Source: JAGTQI01 sp038868115 (GTDB lineage Archaea > Thermoproteota > Bathyarchaeia > Bathyarchaeales > Bathycorpusculaceae). From it: a stretch of DNA of 64,000 bases. The notes beneath the pieces are model-generated. The model had not been told where the DNA came from. It did no database searches and saw only the letters and a program-made list of their open reading frames with translations. Location: positions 1 to 64,000 of the forward strand of contig JAWBXA010000004.1 in NCBI GenBank assembly GCA_038868115.1, given 5' to 3'. Numbering within the stretch: position 1 is the stretch's first letter; every line of letters begins with the position of its first letter. Below are positions 40,440-49,922 of the stretch, in pieces. The position numbers and the translations under genes are program-made.

Positions 40440-41291
40440 TTGAAAGAAAAAATCGATGAGGTTGAAGAAATAACGAAAATTCTTAGGCAATACAAGGTGG
40501 TGGGCATAGCAAGTCTTCAAAAAGTTAGGGCTTCTCAACTTCAAGAATTTAAGAAAAAGCTGGCGGCAGACGTTTACATGCGTGTTGTAAAGAACACGCT
40601 AATGAAAAGAGCCATTGAAAACTGCAAAGAAAAACATGGACTAGAAAAGCTGGAGAAATACTTGACAGGGTCAAATGTCTTCCTCTTCACAAACCTTAAC
40701 CCATTCAAATTGGCACTGCTCCTTGAAAAGGGGAAAGTTCGCCTAACAGCAAAGGCTGGTGACATAGCATCCTTCGACGTCATAGTTCCCGCTGGAAACA
40801 CTGGACAGCCACCAGGACCAATAATAAGCCAGTTAAACGCTGTGGGTTTGCCGACGCGAATTGAGGCTGGGAGTGTATGTATAACAAAGGACACCTTGGT
40901 GGCACGTAAAGGCGAGGTGATTTCTGAAAAGCTTGCCAGTGTTTTGTCGAAGCTTGGAATAAAACCTGTTGAAGCAGGGCTCATAATGAAAGTTGTATAT
41001 GATGAAGGCTTCATCATAGAGGGAGAGCAGCTCAAAATTGATTTGGAGGGAACCAGGAAACAGTTTGAAGCTGCCCATGCTGAAGCCTTCAAATTGTCAA
41101 TAGGTGTAGCTTATCCAACAAGAGAAAACATACAAGCCTTAATCCAAATTGCCCATCAAGAGGCATACGCCCTCTCATTGGGAGCAGCCATACCAACCAA
41201 GGAAACAATAAATGCCCTTATTAAAAGGGCTCACGCTGAAATGTTAAGCTTAAGTATGAGAATTCCCAATTTGGAAAGTGAAACCAAGTAA
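40440..41291 (+). CDS. rpl10: Ribosomal protein L10 (P0), stalk base
   Basis: 283 residues from a TTG at 40440; contains VVGIASLQKVRASQLQEFKK, VKNTLMKRAIE and PGPIISQLNAVGLPTRIEAG, plus the C-terminal L12-binding helices (repeated AHAEAFKLSIG, AHQEAYALSLGA). Start unclear: the only good ribosome site (AGGGG at 40411) is placed for an in-frame CTG at 40422, which would add six residues, whereas the TTG is about 24 bases away. Confidence 0.95.
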   Translation: MKEKIDEVEEITKILRQYKVVGIASLQKVRASQLQEFKKKLAADVYMRVVKNTLMKRAIENCKEKHGLEKLEKYLTGSNVFLFTNLNPFKLALLLEKGKVRLTAKAGDIASFDVIVPAGNTGQPPGPIISQLNAVGLPTRIEAGSVCITKDTLVARKGEVISEKLASVLSKLGIKPVEAGLIMKVVYDEGFIIEGEQLKIDLEGTRKQFEAAHAEAFKLSIGVAYPTRENIQALIQIAHQEAYALSLGAAIPTKETINALIKRAHAEMLSLSMRIPNLESETK

Positions 41292-41323
41292 AGTTAAAAA
41301 ATTGTAAGTAGAGGTGAAAAAGT

Positions 41324-41647
41324 ATGGAATACATTTACGCTGCAATGCTCCTCCACAAAGCTGGAAAACAGATAACCGAAGAAAACCTAACACAGGTTCT
41401 GACAGCAGCTGGAATAAACGTTGACGCCGTCAGAGTTAAAGCCCTTGTGGCTTCACTGGCAGAGGTCAACATAGACGAAGTAATAAAGTCAGCTCCAACA
41501 TTTATGGCAGCGCCGGTCACAGCACCAGCAGCTGCAACACCGGCAGCAGAAGCCAAGCCAAAGGAGGAAGAAAAGAAAAAGAAGGAAGAAGAGGAAAAAG
41601 CCAGAGAAGAAGCAGCACTAGAGGGGCTTGGAGCACTCTTCGGCTAA
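41324..41647 (+). CDS. rpl12: Ribosomal protein L12 (P1-type stalk protein)
   Basis: 107 residues: N-terminal dimerisation helices (MEYIYAAMLLHKAGKQITEE), an Ala/Pro hinge, a Lys/Glu-rich stretch and the C-terminal EGLGALFG that recruits translation GTPases. It follows rpl10 by 32 bases, with AGAGGTG before its ATG, and ends the ribosomal operon. Confidence 0.97.
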   Translation: MEYIYAAMLLHKAGKQITEENLTQVLTAAGINVDAVRVKALVASLAEVNIDEVIKSAPTFMAAPVTAPAAATPAAEAKPKEEEKKKKEEEEKAREEAALEGLGALFG

Positions 41648-41736
41648 ACGTGCCTCTTATTTTTGTAGACCACGCAGAAGCTTTCTTTAGAGCCTAAATG
41701 AAAATATAAAAATAAACTTTAAATTGCACGACCATC

Positions 41737-42150
41737 ATGAAGCTCTGCAGCGCTTGCTTGTTAGGAATAAAATGCAGATACGACGGGAGAGACGCCCTTA
41801 ACGAAAAAGTTATCAAACTGTTAAAAACGGAAATCCTTATACCAGTGTGTCCAGAGCAGCTTGGCGGCTTACCAACTCCAAGGGAACCAGCAGAAATTAG
41901 AAATGGAATTGTAATCACAAAGTCTGGAAAAGACGTGACAGAAAACTTCAAGCGCGGAGCAGAAGAGGCTTTGAAAATTGCAAAATTGTTCGGAATAAAG
42001 GAAGCTGTGCTAAAGCAAGGAAGCCCCTCATGTGGCTGTGGACGCATCTATGATGGCACTTTTTCCGGCAAAACCGTGAAAGGCGATGGAATTACCGCAG
42101 CCCTACTTAAAAAGCATGGAATTAAAGTGGCAACCGAGGAAGACTTATAG
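41737..42150 (+). CDS. DUF523-family protein
   Basis: 137 residues: CSACLLGIKCRYDGRDALNE at the N-terminus, VCPEQLGGLPTPREPAEI in the middle and KQGSPSCGCGRIYDGTFSGK near the end, the three cysteine-bearing blocks of DUF523. Function unestablished; the paired cysteines suggest a metal or Fe-S site. Convergent with the membrane protein gene. Confidence 0.92.
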   Translation: MKLCSACLLGIKCRYDGRDALNEKVIKLLKTEILIPVCPEQLGGLPTPREPAEIRNGIVITKSGKDVTENFKRGAEEALKIAKLFGIKEAVLKQGSPSCGCGRIYDGTFSGKTVKGDGITAALLKKHGIKVATEEDL

Positions 42151-42172
42151 ATTTTGGTTTTGCTGCACCATT

Positions 42173-43168
42173 TTAATGTTTTAAAGCTTTTAGCAACAAA
42201 AGAGGCAGCCACCCGCAAATAATCATTAAAGTCCCGGGAAAAGCCCTTAAATTGAAGGTCAAGATTAATGCCTCAAAAATGAAGAAGGATGCTGCCATTG
42301 CAGCTGCTGACAGAACTGCGAGTTGTCGCCCGTATTTCTTGTAGGTTTGTACCGCTATAAGACCAGCAAAGAAGAAGTCACCTAAACCAAGTGATATGTA
42401 AAGCACACCCCATTGCGTCGCTATTTCCGGTATTGTCGGCAAAGTGACAAGCACCGGAAGCCTTAGGGCAGTGACATGTGTTGCTGCTGAAATCATCGTG
42501 CCCGTTATAAGAACAAGAATAATATCTGCTATTGTCAGAAGCCCAGCGAAGATCAATGTTGTTTTCCACGTGAAGAGTGCTCCTAGATAGAGGATTACAA
42601 GAATGGCGAAAACTATGCCGTACATGTTAAGAAGGAATGGAAACCATACTGGGCTTCGGCTATAAAAAACGTAGAGAATTACGAATAAAGCTGATGGTAG
42701 AATGGCCAAATACCACCGCTGCCCAAAGCTTGTTCTTGTTTCCTCATAAATTAGGGCTATGAAAGAAAAGCCCAGCAGGCTGAAAAGTGCCGCAGCCCCG
42801 TAAGCGGGTAGCCTCCCTAGCGCGTCCATGCTAAAGAGGCTGATTGTTGCTGCTGTAAAGCTGATTGCAAGAAAGGCTGCACAGAATAATTGAGCCCTAA
42901 TTTTTCTAAGATCTGAAAAGATGTAAGTGAATATAAATAAAAGAGCTGCGTATGCGAACAGAAATATTGTCATGACGGCCATTTGTGGGACAAAAGCCAT
43001 GAGCGAGATAGCTACGCTTATTGCGGCTACAAGCGTGACAGCGTCTTTAACGCCGAACTCCCTCTCCTCAAAGGTCATCTTCAGTTTCTTTTCAACTCTA
43101 TTATTTAGAAATGTGGCTACTGTGGTGACGGCAAAAAGCGTCAGCGGCATGGCAATGTCAAAGTACAT
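42173..43168 (-). CDS. Presenilin-like A22 intramembrane aspartyl protease
   Basis: About 331 residues with nine hydrophobic helices. Two membrane aspartates fit the A22 family: one in TIADIILVLITG and one in the GxGD motif (LGLGDFFFAGL, about 65 residues before the C-terminus), followed by AFPGTLMI in place of the PAL motif. The first motif has Ala-Asp instead of Tyr-Asp. Such proteins cut peptides within the membrane. The track start at 43219 overlaps the upstream gene by 19 bases, so I prefer the ATG at 43168, though no clear ribosome site is seen. Confidence 0.7.
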   Translation of the reverse strand: MYFDIAMPLTLFAVTTVATFLNNRVEKKLKMTFEEREFGVKDAVTLVAAISVAISLMAFVPQMAVMTIFLFAYAALLFIFTYIFSDLRKIRAQLFCAAFLAISFTAATISLFSMDALGRLPAYGAAALFSLLGFSFIALIYEETRTSFGQRWYLAILPSALFVILYVFYSRSPVWFPFLLNMYGIVFAILVILYLGALFTWKTTLIFAGLLTIADIILVLITGTMISAATHVTALRLPVLVTLPTIPEIATQWGVLYISLGLGDFFFAGLIAVQTYKKYGRQLAVLSAAAMAASFFIFEALILTFNLRAFPGTLMIICGWLPLLLLKALKH

Positions 43169-43200
43169 GAGCGCAAATAGGTTAAACAGGCATTTAAACC

Positions 43201-44055
43201 TTAAACCCCAAAAGTGCAATTAAAAACGGCCAAAGAGGCGATAAGCGCCTCTTCGGTTCGCACAGTTTCAGTGGACTGCCATGGGATTGTATTAACGACA
43301 AAATCTACAATTTGGTCGAGGTTCAACCCTTCTTGCTTGGTTATCTCGTACAGCCCTCTTGTTGGCGCTCCGAATGCCACTAATATTTTTTCTGCAGTTT
43401 TCCATCTCTCAGCAATTCTTTCTTTGACATCTGCAAAGGGGACGCCGTACTTTGATGTGGCTATTTTCAAGTTAAAATGTCTGTGCTCCACCAGTTTCCC
43501 AAAGGATTCTTCCAAAACGGTTACCACATACCCCCAATAATAGGGGACTTCATTACGGTTTGTGAGGCTTGCCACAACATGTTTGTTTACGCTAGTTATC
43601 CTCACTGTTACTCGTTTCCTAAGGGGCAATCGCAGGTCTGGAATTAGGGCGGGTTTGTCCACCCCTATATCTACAAGCATGCCTTCCCTCGACTTCGCCA
43701 CCGTGACGCCCTCTCTGTATTCACCAACCTTCAGGTCTGCTGCCTTTTTGCCCAAGGGATGGTGCGGAGTTCTTAGTGGTGGAAGAATGCCAGCATAACG
43801 CAATTCAGGCTTTAACTTAAAAAGCTTCTTGCGCAAATACTGCGGAGTTTCCATGTAGCTCAGCAACGTAGCGATTAAGTCCGTGTCAGTTTTTTGGCTG
43901 AGCTTTAACTCATCCTTATAGATTATTATTTCTTCCACTCTAAAAATGGCAGCTGCCCTCCCAATCAAGCCTATTTTTGAAGTTTTCTCTCGGAGGTGTG
44001 GAGTGTCGGAAACAACAGATGCTGGAATGGCTATTGAGATGCTTTTTCTCTGCAA
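43201..44055 (-). CDS. SPOUT-class RNA methyltransferase (COG2106-like)
   Basis: 284 residues. N-terminal ISIAIPASVVSDTPHLREKT and IGLIGRAAAIFRVEEIIIYK, an inserted OB-like domain (GEYREGVTVAKSREGMLVDI, about 110-185), and the C-terminal knot region with LVAFGAPTRGLYEI and VNTIPWQSTETVRTEEALIA. This is the archaeal/eukaryal C9orf114-like SPOUT family that methylates rRNA. Exact target unknown. Confidence 0.88.
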   Translation of the reverse strand: MQRKSISIAIPASVVSDTPHLREKTSKIGLIGRAAAIFRVEEIIIYKDELKLSQKTDTDLIATLLSYMETPQYLRKKLFKLKPELRYAGILPPLRTPHHPLGKKAADLKVGEYREGVTVAKSREGMLVDIGVDKPALIPDLRLPLRKRVTVRITSVNKHVVASLTNRNEVPYYWGYVVTVLEESFGKLVEHRHFNLKIATSKYGVPFADVKERIAERWKTAEKILVAFGAPTRGLYEITKQEGLNLDQIVDFVVNTIPWQSTETVRTEEALIASLAVFNCTFGV

Positions 44056-44140
44056 CCCTTTTGCACCATATTCGTGTTATTGTATGATAGTTCTAACTTA
44101 AAAGCTAAAAGCAAAAGTTACCAACTGCATATCGATAAAA

Positions 44141-45259
44141 ATGTCAAAAGCATCAATTCTTGACAACCTAAACAAGATCAGAGAAGTAGATAAAAGCGGC
44201 ATGCTCTCCTTTTGCATCAATGCCGCAAAATACTGTGAAAGTGCCGTTCGAATAGCTGAAAAAGTTGTGATCGATTATCCGAAACCCAAATCGATAATAT
44301 TGGCTGGCGTGGGCGGCTCGGCAATAGGCGGAGAACTTTTAAAAGACTGGGCAAACGATACGCTCACAATTTCGGTAGAGGTTTGTAGAGAGTACACGCT
44401 GCCAGCCCACGCCGACAAAAGTACATTAACGTTCATTGTAAGCTATTCTGGAGAAACGGAAGAAACCCTGAGCGTTTTTCTCGATGCGGTAAAGCGGAAC
44501 TGCATGATAATCTGCATAAGCTCCGGAGGCGCCCTCCTAAATTTTGCAGAAAAATTGAAGATTCCAAGCATACGCGTTCCAGAGGGAATCCCGCCGAGGG
44601 CTGCACTTCCATACCTTTTTACCCCAACGCTGGTAATCCTACAGAAACTTGGCTTAGTTACAGAAGTTAGAGCTGAAATTTCAGAAGCTGTCACGGCGTT
44701 AAAGCAAGTTTGTAGCGAAAACGCGCCGGAAAAACCATTGAAAGAAAACCTTTCTAAAAAACTTGCCGCTGACATTGGCGGAACAGTTCCTGTTGTTTAC
44801 GGCTTTGGATTTTACCGTTCTGTGGCACAACGCTTTAAACAACAATTCAACGAGAACAGTAAGGTTCCATCAAAATGGGAGATGTTCCCAGAGCTAAACC
44901 ATAACGAGGTTGTCGGTTGGGAAAAAGCAGAGGAACTGGCGAACCATTTTTCAGCGATTGTTATACGGGACAAGGGCGAACCAGAGCCCATTAAATGCAG
45001 GATAGAGGCAACTAAGGAGTTGTTAAGCGACAAGGTGAATGGAATCCATGAGGTCTGGAGCAAGGGTGAGGGGAGACTAGCTAAAATGTTGTCTACAACC
45101 GTTATAGGAGACTTTACAAGCGTTTATCTTGCCATTCTGCGAGGCGTGGACCCCACACCAGTAAAGACCATCTCTATGTTAAAGGATAAAATCGCCAAAA
45201 CCGGGCTTAAAGATAAGATAGTTAGCGAATTACAGAAACTTGTCAAGGGAAGAGGTTAG
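44141..45259 (+). CDS. Bifunctional phosphoglucose/phosphomannose isomerase
   Basis: 372 residues with two SIS domains: ILAGVGGSAIGGELLKDW and TFIVSYSGETEETLSVFLDA in the first, VVYGFGFYRSVAQRFKQQFN and KWEMFPELNHNEVVGW (catalytic Glu/His) in the second. Interconverts glucose-6-P or mannose-6-P with fructose-6-P, linking gluconeogenesis to sugar activation. Ends two bases from the convergent ino1 gene. Confidence 0.95.
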   Translation: MSKASILDNLNKIREVDKSGMLSFCINAAKYCESAVRIAEKVVIDYPKPKSIILAGVGGSAIGGELLKDWANDTLTISVEVCREYTLPAHADKSTLTFIVSYSGETEETLSVFLDAVKRNCMIICISSGGALLNFAEKLKIPSIRVPEGIPPRAALPYLFTPTLVILQKLGLVTEVRAEISEAVTALKQVCSENAPEKPLKENLSKKLAADIGGTVPVVYGFGFYRSVAQRFKQQFNENSKVPSKWEMFPELNHNEVVGWEKAEELANHFSAIVIRDKGEPEPIKCRIEATKELLSDKVNGIHEVWSKGEGRLAKMLSTTVIGDFTSVYLAILRGVDPTPVKTISMLKDKIAKTGLKDKIVSELQKLVKGRG

Positions 45260-45261
45260 CA

Positions 45262-46359
45262 TTAAAGTCTTTGAGCAACAAACTCTTCAAACATTTTCTC
45301 GGCAATATCCAAGGAAAGCAACTGCGGCGGATGTTTGAAAGCATAAGCGCATATTGGGAGAATCACCCCCTTCAATTTTCTGTTTAAAGCGATTTTAACA
45401 GCTCTTATAACGTCTAACAGCACTGAACCAGCATTGGGCGCATCTACAGTTGAGAGGCGCATATCTATTTGCATCGGTGTCCCACAAAAGTATAAGCCCC
45501 TAATCCAGAAGTAGCTGTCGCGTCTGTTCTGCAAAAAATCAACAAAGTCCGTCGAACCAGCAACCACTTCCACTTCGTATGGCAGTACCGCCTTAACAGT
45601 CTCAGTCTTAACAGTCCTTTTCAGTTCGCGTGTTCTGTCCAGCGTGTCAAGCGACTCTGTTCCACCGCCAACGTCAAGCTGGTAGGTCTCAGTTATGCGC
45701 ACGCCATGCCTTGAAAGAAGTCGCAGCAGCGTTTTGTGCAACGTTGTGGCGCCTATCTGGTCTACGAGGTCGTCGCCAACCAAGGGCAGCCCAGCTTCCT
45801 CGAAACGTCTCGCCCAAACTGAATTGCTTGCTATGGAAACTGGTGTGGCGTTTATAAAGGCGCATCCAGCCTCCAAGGATTGGGTGGCATACCATTCAGA
45901 AGCCTTCACAGCGCCACTTGGAAGCAAGTTAAGCACGATTTCTGCCTTGCTTTCCCTTAACACATCTGCGACATTAGCTTCTTTTGAGCCGCTTACCTGG
46001 ATAACCTCTTTTGTATATTCGCCTACACCGTCTAAAACTGGTCCCTTCTGAACAGTTACACCTAGGGGTGGCACAGCAACAAGTTTTGGTGCAACGTTCG
46101 GCGGTGCAAATATAGCTTCTGAAAGGTCTCTCCCAATTTTTCTGCCGTCAATGTCAAAAGCCGCGACAATTTGAATATCTCTTGGGTGGAAGCCTCCCAA
46201 GAAGAGGTTGCGTAAACCAACACATTCATCATCGCTATTAAAGTTCTTATAATAGTGCAAACCCTGCATAAGGGCTGACGCGCAGTTTCCAACGCCAACA
46301 ACAGCCACCCTTATTTTCTGCAATCCCAAACTCACCATTTTGTTCCTTTCATATAACAT
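45262..46359 (-). CDS. ino1: myo-Inositol-1-phosphate synthase
   Basis: 365 residues. NAD site VAVVGVGNCASALMQGL, then HPRDIQIVAAFDIDGRKIG, VLNLLPSGAVKASEWYA, LVGDDLVDQIGATTLHKTLL and KIALNRKLKGVILPI. Converts glucose-6-P to inositol-1-P for inositol ether lipids. Start uncertain between 46359 and the internal ATG at 46338 (MVSLGLQ). Confidence 0.95.
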   Translation of the reverse strand: MLYERNKMVSLGLQKIRVAVVGVGNCASALMQGLHYYKNFNSDDECVGLRNLFLGGFHPRDIQIVAAFDIDGRKIGRDLSEAIFAPPNVAPKLVAVPPLGVTVQKGPVLDGVGEYTKEVIQVSGSKEANVADVLRESKAEIVLNLLPSGAVKASEWYATQSLEAGCAFINATPVSIASNSVWARRFEEAGLPLVGDDLVDQIGATTLHKTLLRLLSRHGVRITETYQLDVGGGTESLDTLDRTRELKRTVKTETVKAVLPYEVEVVAGSTDFVDFLQNRRDSYFWIRGLYFCGTPMQIDMRLSTVDAPNAGSVLLDVIRAVKIALNRKLKGVILPICAYAFKHPPQLLSLDIAEKMFEEFVAQRL

Positions 46360-46401
46360 ACGGATTTATAAAGTTCTATGCAAATCCATTAGCGGTTAAG
46401 C

Positions 46402-46650
46402 GTGGTAAAAATGATGACCTGGCTGGATGTCTCGGTTCTACGTTGTCCAAACTGCGGACGCCACTACGTTGAAGCCTCATGGTATGTCATTGAAATGGAG
46501 GCTGATATTGAATGTAGGGAATGTGGAAAAGAATTTAACAGCAAGAAGAACGCGTTGGACAGAGTACTCCTAGAATTCGAAATTGGCAAGGACGGAAAAC
46601 TCCAGAAAGTGGATATTAAAAAAACATTTATGATAGAAAAAGGCACGTGA
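46402..46650 (+). CDS. Small zinc-finger protein
   Basis: 82 residues (GTG at 46402; ATGs at 46411 and 46414 are alternatives). Two CxxC pairs, CPNCGRHY and CRECGKEF, form a probable zinc ribbon, followed by a strand-rich tail ending in DIKKTFMIEK. Family unknown. It is read away from ino1 and ahead of glyS. Confidence 0.7.
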   Translation: MVKMMTWLDVSVLRCPNCGRHYVEASWYVIEMEADIECRECGKEFNSKKNALDRVLLEFEIGKDGKLQKVDIKKTFMIEKGT

Positions 46651-46838
46651 AAATGCTAAATTGCTAATTTCGCTATTGCGGCATATCCCTCAAAACGGTC
46701 AGCCTATCCTCTTCCACAATCAGCCATTTTAACAGGGATTTTATCTGCAGCGAGAGTCTTCACATTCTGTATCAAACTTATTATTGAGAAATCCTTTAAA
46801 GGCTTCAGCCAGCCTACTTAAAACGGTGACAAAGGAAG

Positions 46839-48596
46839 GTGAATAGCCAAACACAAGACAAGTTCACAATAATTAACGAGTTAGCCCGCCGCAGAGGTTT
46901 CTTCTGGCAATCCTACGAAATATATGGGGGTGTAAGCGGCTTTGTAACTTACGGCTTTTTGGGCACAAGACTAAAGCAAAACATTGAAAACAAGCTTAGA
47001 GAAATCTTTGTTAACAAACTCGGAATAATGGAGATAGAAGCCCCCATCATTGCGCCGGGCAAGGTTTTTGAGGCTTCAGGTCACGTTGACCACTTTAAAG
47101 AGCCCATGGTTGAATGTTTAAAATGTAAAAGGCGATTCCGAGCGGATCATCTACTTGAAGAAACAGCAAAGCTAAGCGCCTCAGACGTCGAAAAATTAAG
47201 CCTAGAAGAACTAAGAGAGGCTATCGAAAAACATGGCATGCGCTGTCCAGAATGCGGGGGCACTCTTAGTGAACCCAAACATTTCCTGACAATGTTCAAA
47301 ACAACCATTGGTCCCTATTCTGAAGCTGTTGGTTACGGTCGCCCAGAGGCTGCTCAAGGCATATTCGTGGAGTTCAGACGCTTATATGAAATGGCGCGGG
47401 AAAAGCTGCCTTTTGGCGTAATGCAGATAGGCCACGCACTGCGAAACGAGATTTCGCCGAGGCAAGGTTTAATAAGGCTCAGGGAATTTACCATCGCTGA
47501 CATAGAGTTCTTTTTTGACCCGGAAGACCCAAATTGTTTTCCGCTAGAAGAAGTGAGAGATGAGACTTTAAGGCTTGTTTTAGCAGAAAGTAAGCTCCGC
47601 GGCTCTGAAGAAATGGTAGAAGTCACGGTTAAAGAGGCGCTCGAGAAAGGCTATATTAAGGTTACTTGGCAAGCGGCTTTCATGGCGTATGCCAAAAAAC
47701 TGCTTATAGAGTTGGGTGTTCCGGCTGAAAATCAAAGGTTTATCGAGAAACTGCCGTGGGAGAGAGCGCACTATTCAGTACAAAGCTTCGACCAAGAAGT
47801 CTATGTTGACCGCTGGGGATGGATCGAAGTTTCTGGACATGCCTATAGAACTGATTATGATTTAAAGCAGCACATGTATTTTAGTGGGATAGACACGAGA
47901 GTATTCAAAGAATATGAAAAGCCTGTGATAGTGGAGAAAAAGGTTGTTAAGCCTTTAATGGCGAAACTTGGACCGGCTTTTAAGGCAGAGGCGCAAAAAA
48001 TTGCTGAAATGCTTTCTAAAACCAGTCCAGAAGAGGTTGAATCTTCGTTTAAGGCAAAAGGCTATTTCGTGCTCGAAGGGCATAAAATTTTGCCAGAACA
48101 CATAGAAATCACAACGTGTAAGGTGAAAGAGATAGGTAGACGCTTCATACCACATGTCGTAGAGCCTAGTTTCGGGTCTGACAGACTTGTCTATGTAACC
48201 CTCGAATACGCATACCGTACAAAAAATAATAGGGTGGTGTTGAGTTTTCCAAGGGATATAGCCCCGATACAAGTTGGAGTTTACCCGCTGATGAGCAAGG
48301 ACGGATTGCCGGAAAAAGCAATGCAAGTTTACAGAATGCTAGTTAATGAGGGCTTTACAGCAGAATATGATGAGGTAGGTTCCATTGGCAGGCGCTACGC
48401 CAGAGCGGATGAGGCAGGCATACCACTGGGAATAACAATTGACTATGAAACCCTTAATGATGACACTGTTACCATTCGAGACCGCGACACTTGGAGGCAA
48501 GTTAGGAACCGCATAGATGCTTTACCAGAGCTACTGCACAAATATTTCCGTAAAAAAATCGAGTTTAAAGATCTAGGCACGCTTGTTAAGAAATAG
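46839..48596 (+). CDS. glyS: Glycyl-tRNA synthetase, archaeal class II
   Basis: 585 residues from a GTG behind AGGAAGG. Motifs: RRGFFWQSYEIYGGVSGF, a zinc-type insertion (CLKCKRRF...CPECGG), motif 2 with QIGHALRNEISPRQGLIRLR and EFTIADIEFFF, motif 3 with EPSFGSDRLVYVTLEYAY, and the anticodon-binding domain (FPRDIAPIQVGVYPL, YDEVGSIGRRYARADEAG). A dimeric enzyme that charges tRNA-Gly. Confidence 0.97.
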   Translation: MNSQTQDKFTIINELARRRGFFWQSYEIYGGVSGFVTYGFLGTRLKQNIENKLREIFVNKLGIMEIEAPIIAPGKVFEASGHVDHFKEPMVECLKCKRRFRADHLLEETAKLSASDVEKLSLEELREAIEKHGMRCPECGGTLSEPKHFLTMFKTTIGPYSEAVGYGRPEAAQGIFVEFRRLYEMAREKLPFGVMQIGHALRNEISPRQGLIRLREFTIADIEFFFDPEDPNCFPLEEVRDETLRLVLAESKLRGSEEMVEVTVKEALEKGYIKVTWQAAFMAYAKKLLIELGVPAENQRFIEKLPWERAHYSVQSFDQEVYVDRWGWIEVSGHAYRTDYDLKQHMYFSGIDTRVFKEYEKPVIVEKKVVKPLMAKLGPAFKAEAQKIAEMLSKTSPEEVESSFKAKGYFVLEGHKILPEHIEITTCKVKEIGRRFIPHVVEPSFGSDRLVYVTLEYAYRTKNNRVVLSFPRDIAPIQVGVYPLMSKDGLPEKAMQVYRMLVNEGFTAEYDEVGSIGRRYARADEAGIPLGITIDYETLNDDTVTIRDRDTWRQVRNRIDALPELLHKYFRKKIEFKDLGTLVKK

Positions 48597-48676
48597 TTTT
48601 TCATTATCTTTTTTAATACTTCTGCAATATTAATTTAAAGCTGGAAAGACAACATAGTTCTGCGGCGGGAAGGAAC

Positions 48677-49336
48677 TTGGTGTTTCCAGCAGAGACAGAG
48701 GAGCGCGTTAAACGTAGAGCTTTGATCGTATGCCAAGAACACTTAAGGAAAGTGCTGGATCTAACACGGAAAGTTCCCCAAATGATTGAATGCTTCATAA
48801 AAAATGATAAGACACGGGCAAAACAAATCTATAACGAAATTAGAATGGGTGAAGAAGACGTTGACAATGCTAGACGCCTAGTTTCCCGCGAGCTTGCAGA
48901 GATAGGCGCCATACTCCTAAGCCGAGAAGACTTTTTAAGATTCACAAATTTGGCTGGGGAAATTGCTGACTTCTCTGAAGGAATAGCCTTCCGTATCCTC
49001 GAAATAATGGAGCACAATTGGAACGTGCCAGCAGAGATAAAAAAGGGCCTTTTGAAGCTTTCAGAAGCCTCACTGGAAACAGTGCTTAAACTAAGGGAAA
49101 CAATGATGGTCTTAGCTTATGGTTCCGAGAAAGCTATGGAAAAAGCCAGCGAGGTCGAATCGGCGGAACGCGTCGTCGATGAGCTTTATCGAACTCTTGA
49201 GATAAAACTTCTAAACAGCAAGCTAGAAATCCCGGCGCTCATACTTTTGAGAGACGTTCTACAACTTTTGGAGGACTTCGCCGATAAAGCTGAAGACGCT
49301 GCAGACGCTGCAAGAGCCTTATCCTTCATAATGTAA
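48677..49336 (+). CDS. DUF47 (PhoU-like) protein
   Basis: 219 residues, almost all helical, from a TTG start. Heptad blocks KRRALIVCQEHLRKVLDLTR, FLRFTNLAGEIADFSEGIAF, ESAERVVDELYRTLEI and LQLLEDFADKAEDAADAARA match DUF47 proteins, which often sit beside phosphate transporters. No transporter is adjacent here; the next gene is endA. This copy is intact, unlike the one at 9637. Confidence 0.9.
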   Translation: MVFPAETEERVKRRALIVCQEHLRKVLDLTRKVPQMIECFIKNDKTRAKQIYNEIRMGEEDVDNARRLVSRELAEIGAILLSREDFLRFTNLAGEIADFSEGIAFRILEIMEHNWNVPAEIKKGLLKLSEASLETVLKLRETMMVLAYGSEKAMEKASEVESAERVVDELYRTLEIKLLNSKLEIPALILLRDVLQLLEDFADKAEDAADAARALSFIM

Positions 49337-49364
49337 TGTAATACAAAGCAAAGGGACAAAAACA

Positions 49365-49922
49365 GTGCCAAGAAAAATACCAGTAGAATTAATCGAAAAC
49401 TTTCTAGTAGTTTGGAACCCAAGCGACGGGTCTGAACTTTACAAGATAGGTTTTTATGGTAAGCCGCTTGGAATATCAAAACCGAAAATTCCAGAGTTTA
49501 ATGTTCCATTAATTTTAGATTTAATGGAGGGTTTATACCTCGCCGAGAAAGAAATAATAGCTGTTTACGAGGGCACGGAAAAAACCCGCGTAAGTCTCAA
49601 AAAACTTCGGCAAAAAGCCAGAACATTATATGAGGAGTTTGACGAGAAATATGCTGTTTACCGCGACTTGCGAGATAACGGAATGGTTGTCACACCAGGA
49701 ATAAAGTTTGGATGCGACTTTGCAGTTTACAAGCATGGACCGGGATTGGAACACGCTCCTTACATGGTTTCGGTTAAGAAGATTTCATCCGAATTAACAG
49801 CCACAGAAATAGTGAAAGCTGGGAGATTGGCGACAACCGTGCGGAAAAGATTCATAATAGCGGTGCCAGATTTGGAAAAGGGAAAAATAAGGTACCTAAT
49901 ATTTAAGTGGTTTAAGGCATAG
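49365..49922 (+). CDS. endA: tRNA-splicing endonuclease
   Basis: 185 residues. N-terminal domain, then the nuclease core with YRDLRDNGMVVTPGIKFGCD and the catalytic triad Tyr122 (FAVYKHG), His130 (LEHAPYMV) and Lys161 (ATTVRKRFIIAV). It cuts bulge-helix-bulge structures in pre-tRNA, giving ends that RtcB joins. The size fits a single catalytic subunit (homotetramer or the catalytic half of a heterotetramer). No second subunit gene is in the window. Confidence 0.96.
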   Translation: MPRKIPVELIENFLVVWNPSDGSELYKIGFYGKPLGISKPKIPEFNVPLILDLMEGLYLAEKEIIAVYEGTEKTRVSLKKLRQKARTLYEEFDEKYAVYRDLRDNGMVVTPGIKFGCDFAVYKHGPGLEHAPYMVSVKKISSELTATEIVKAGRLATTVRKRFIIAVPDLEKGKIRYLIFKWFKA

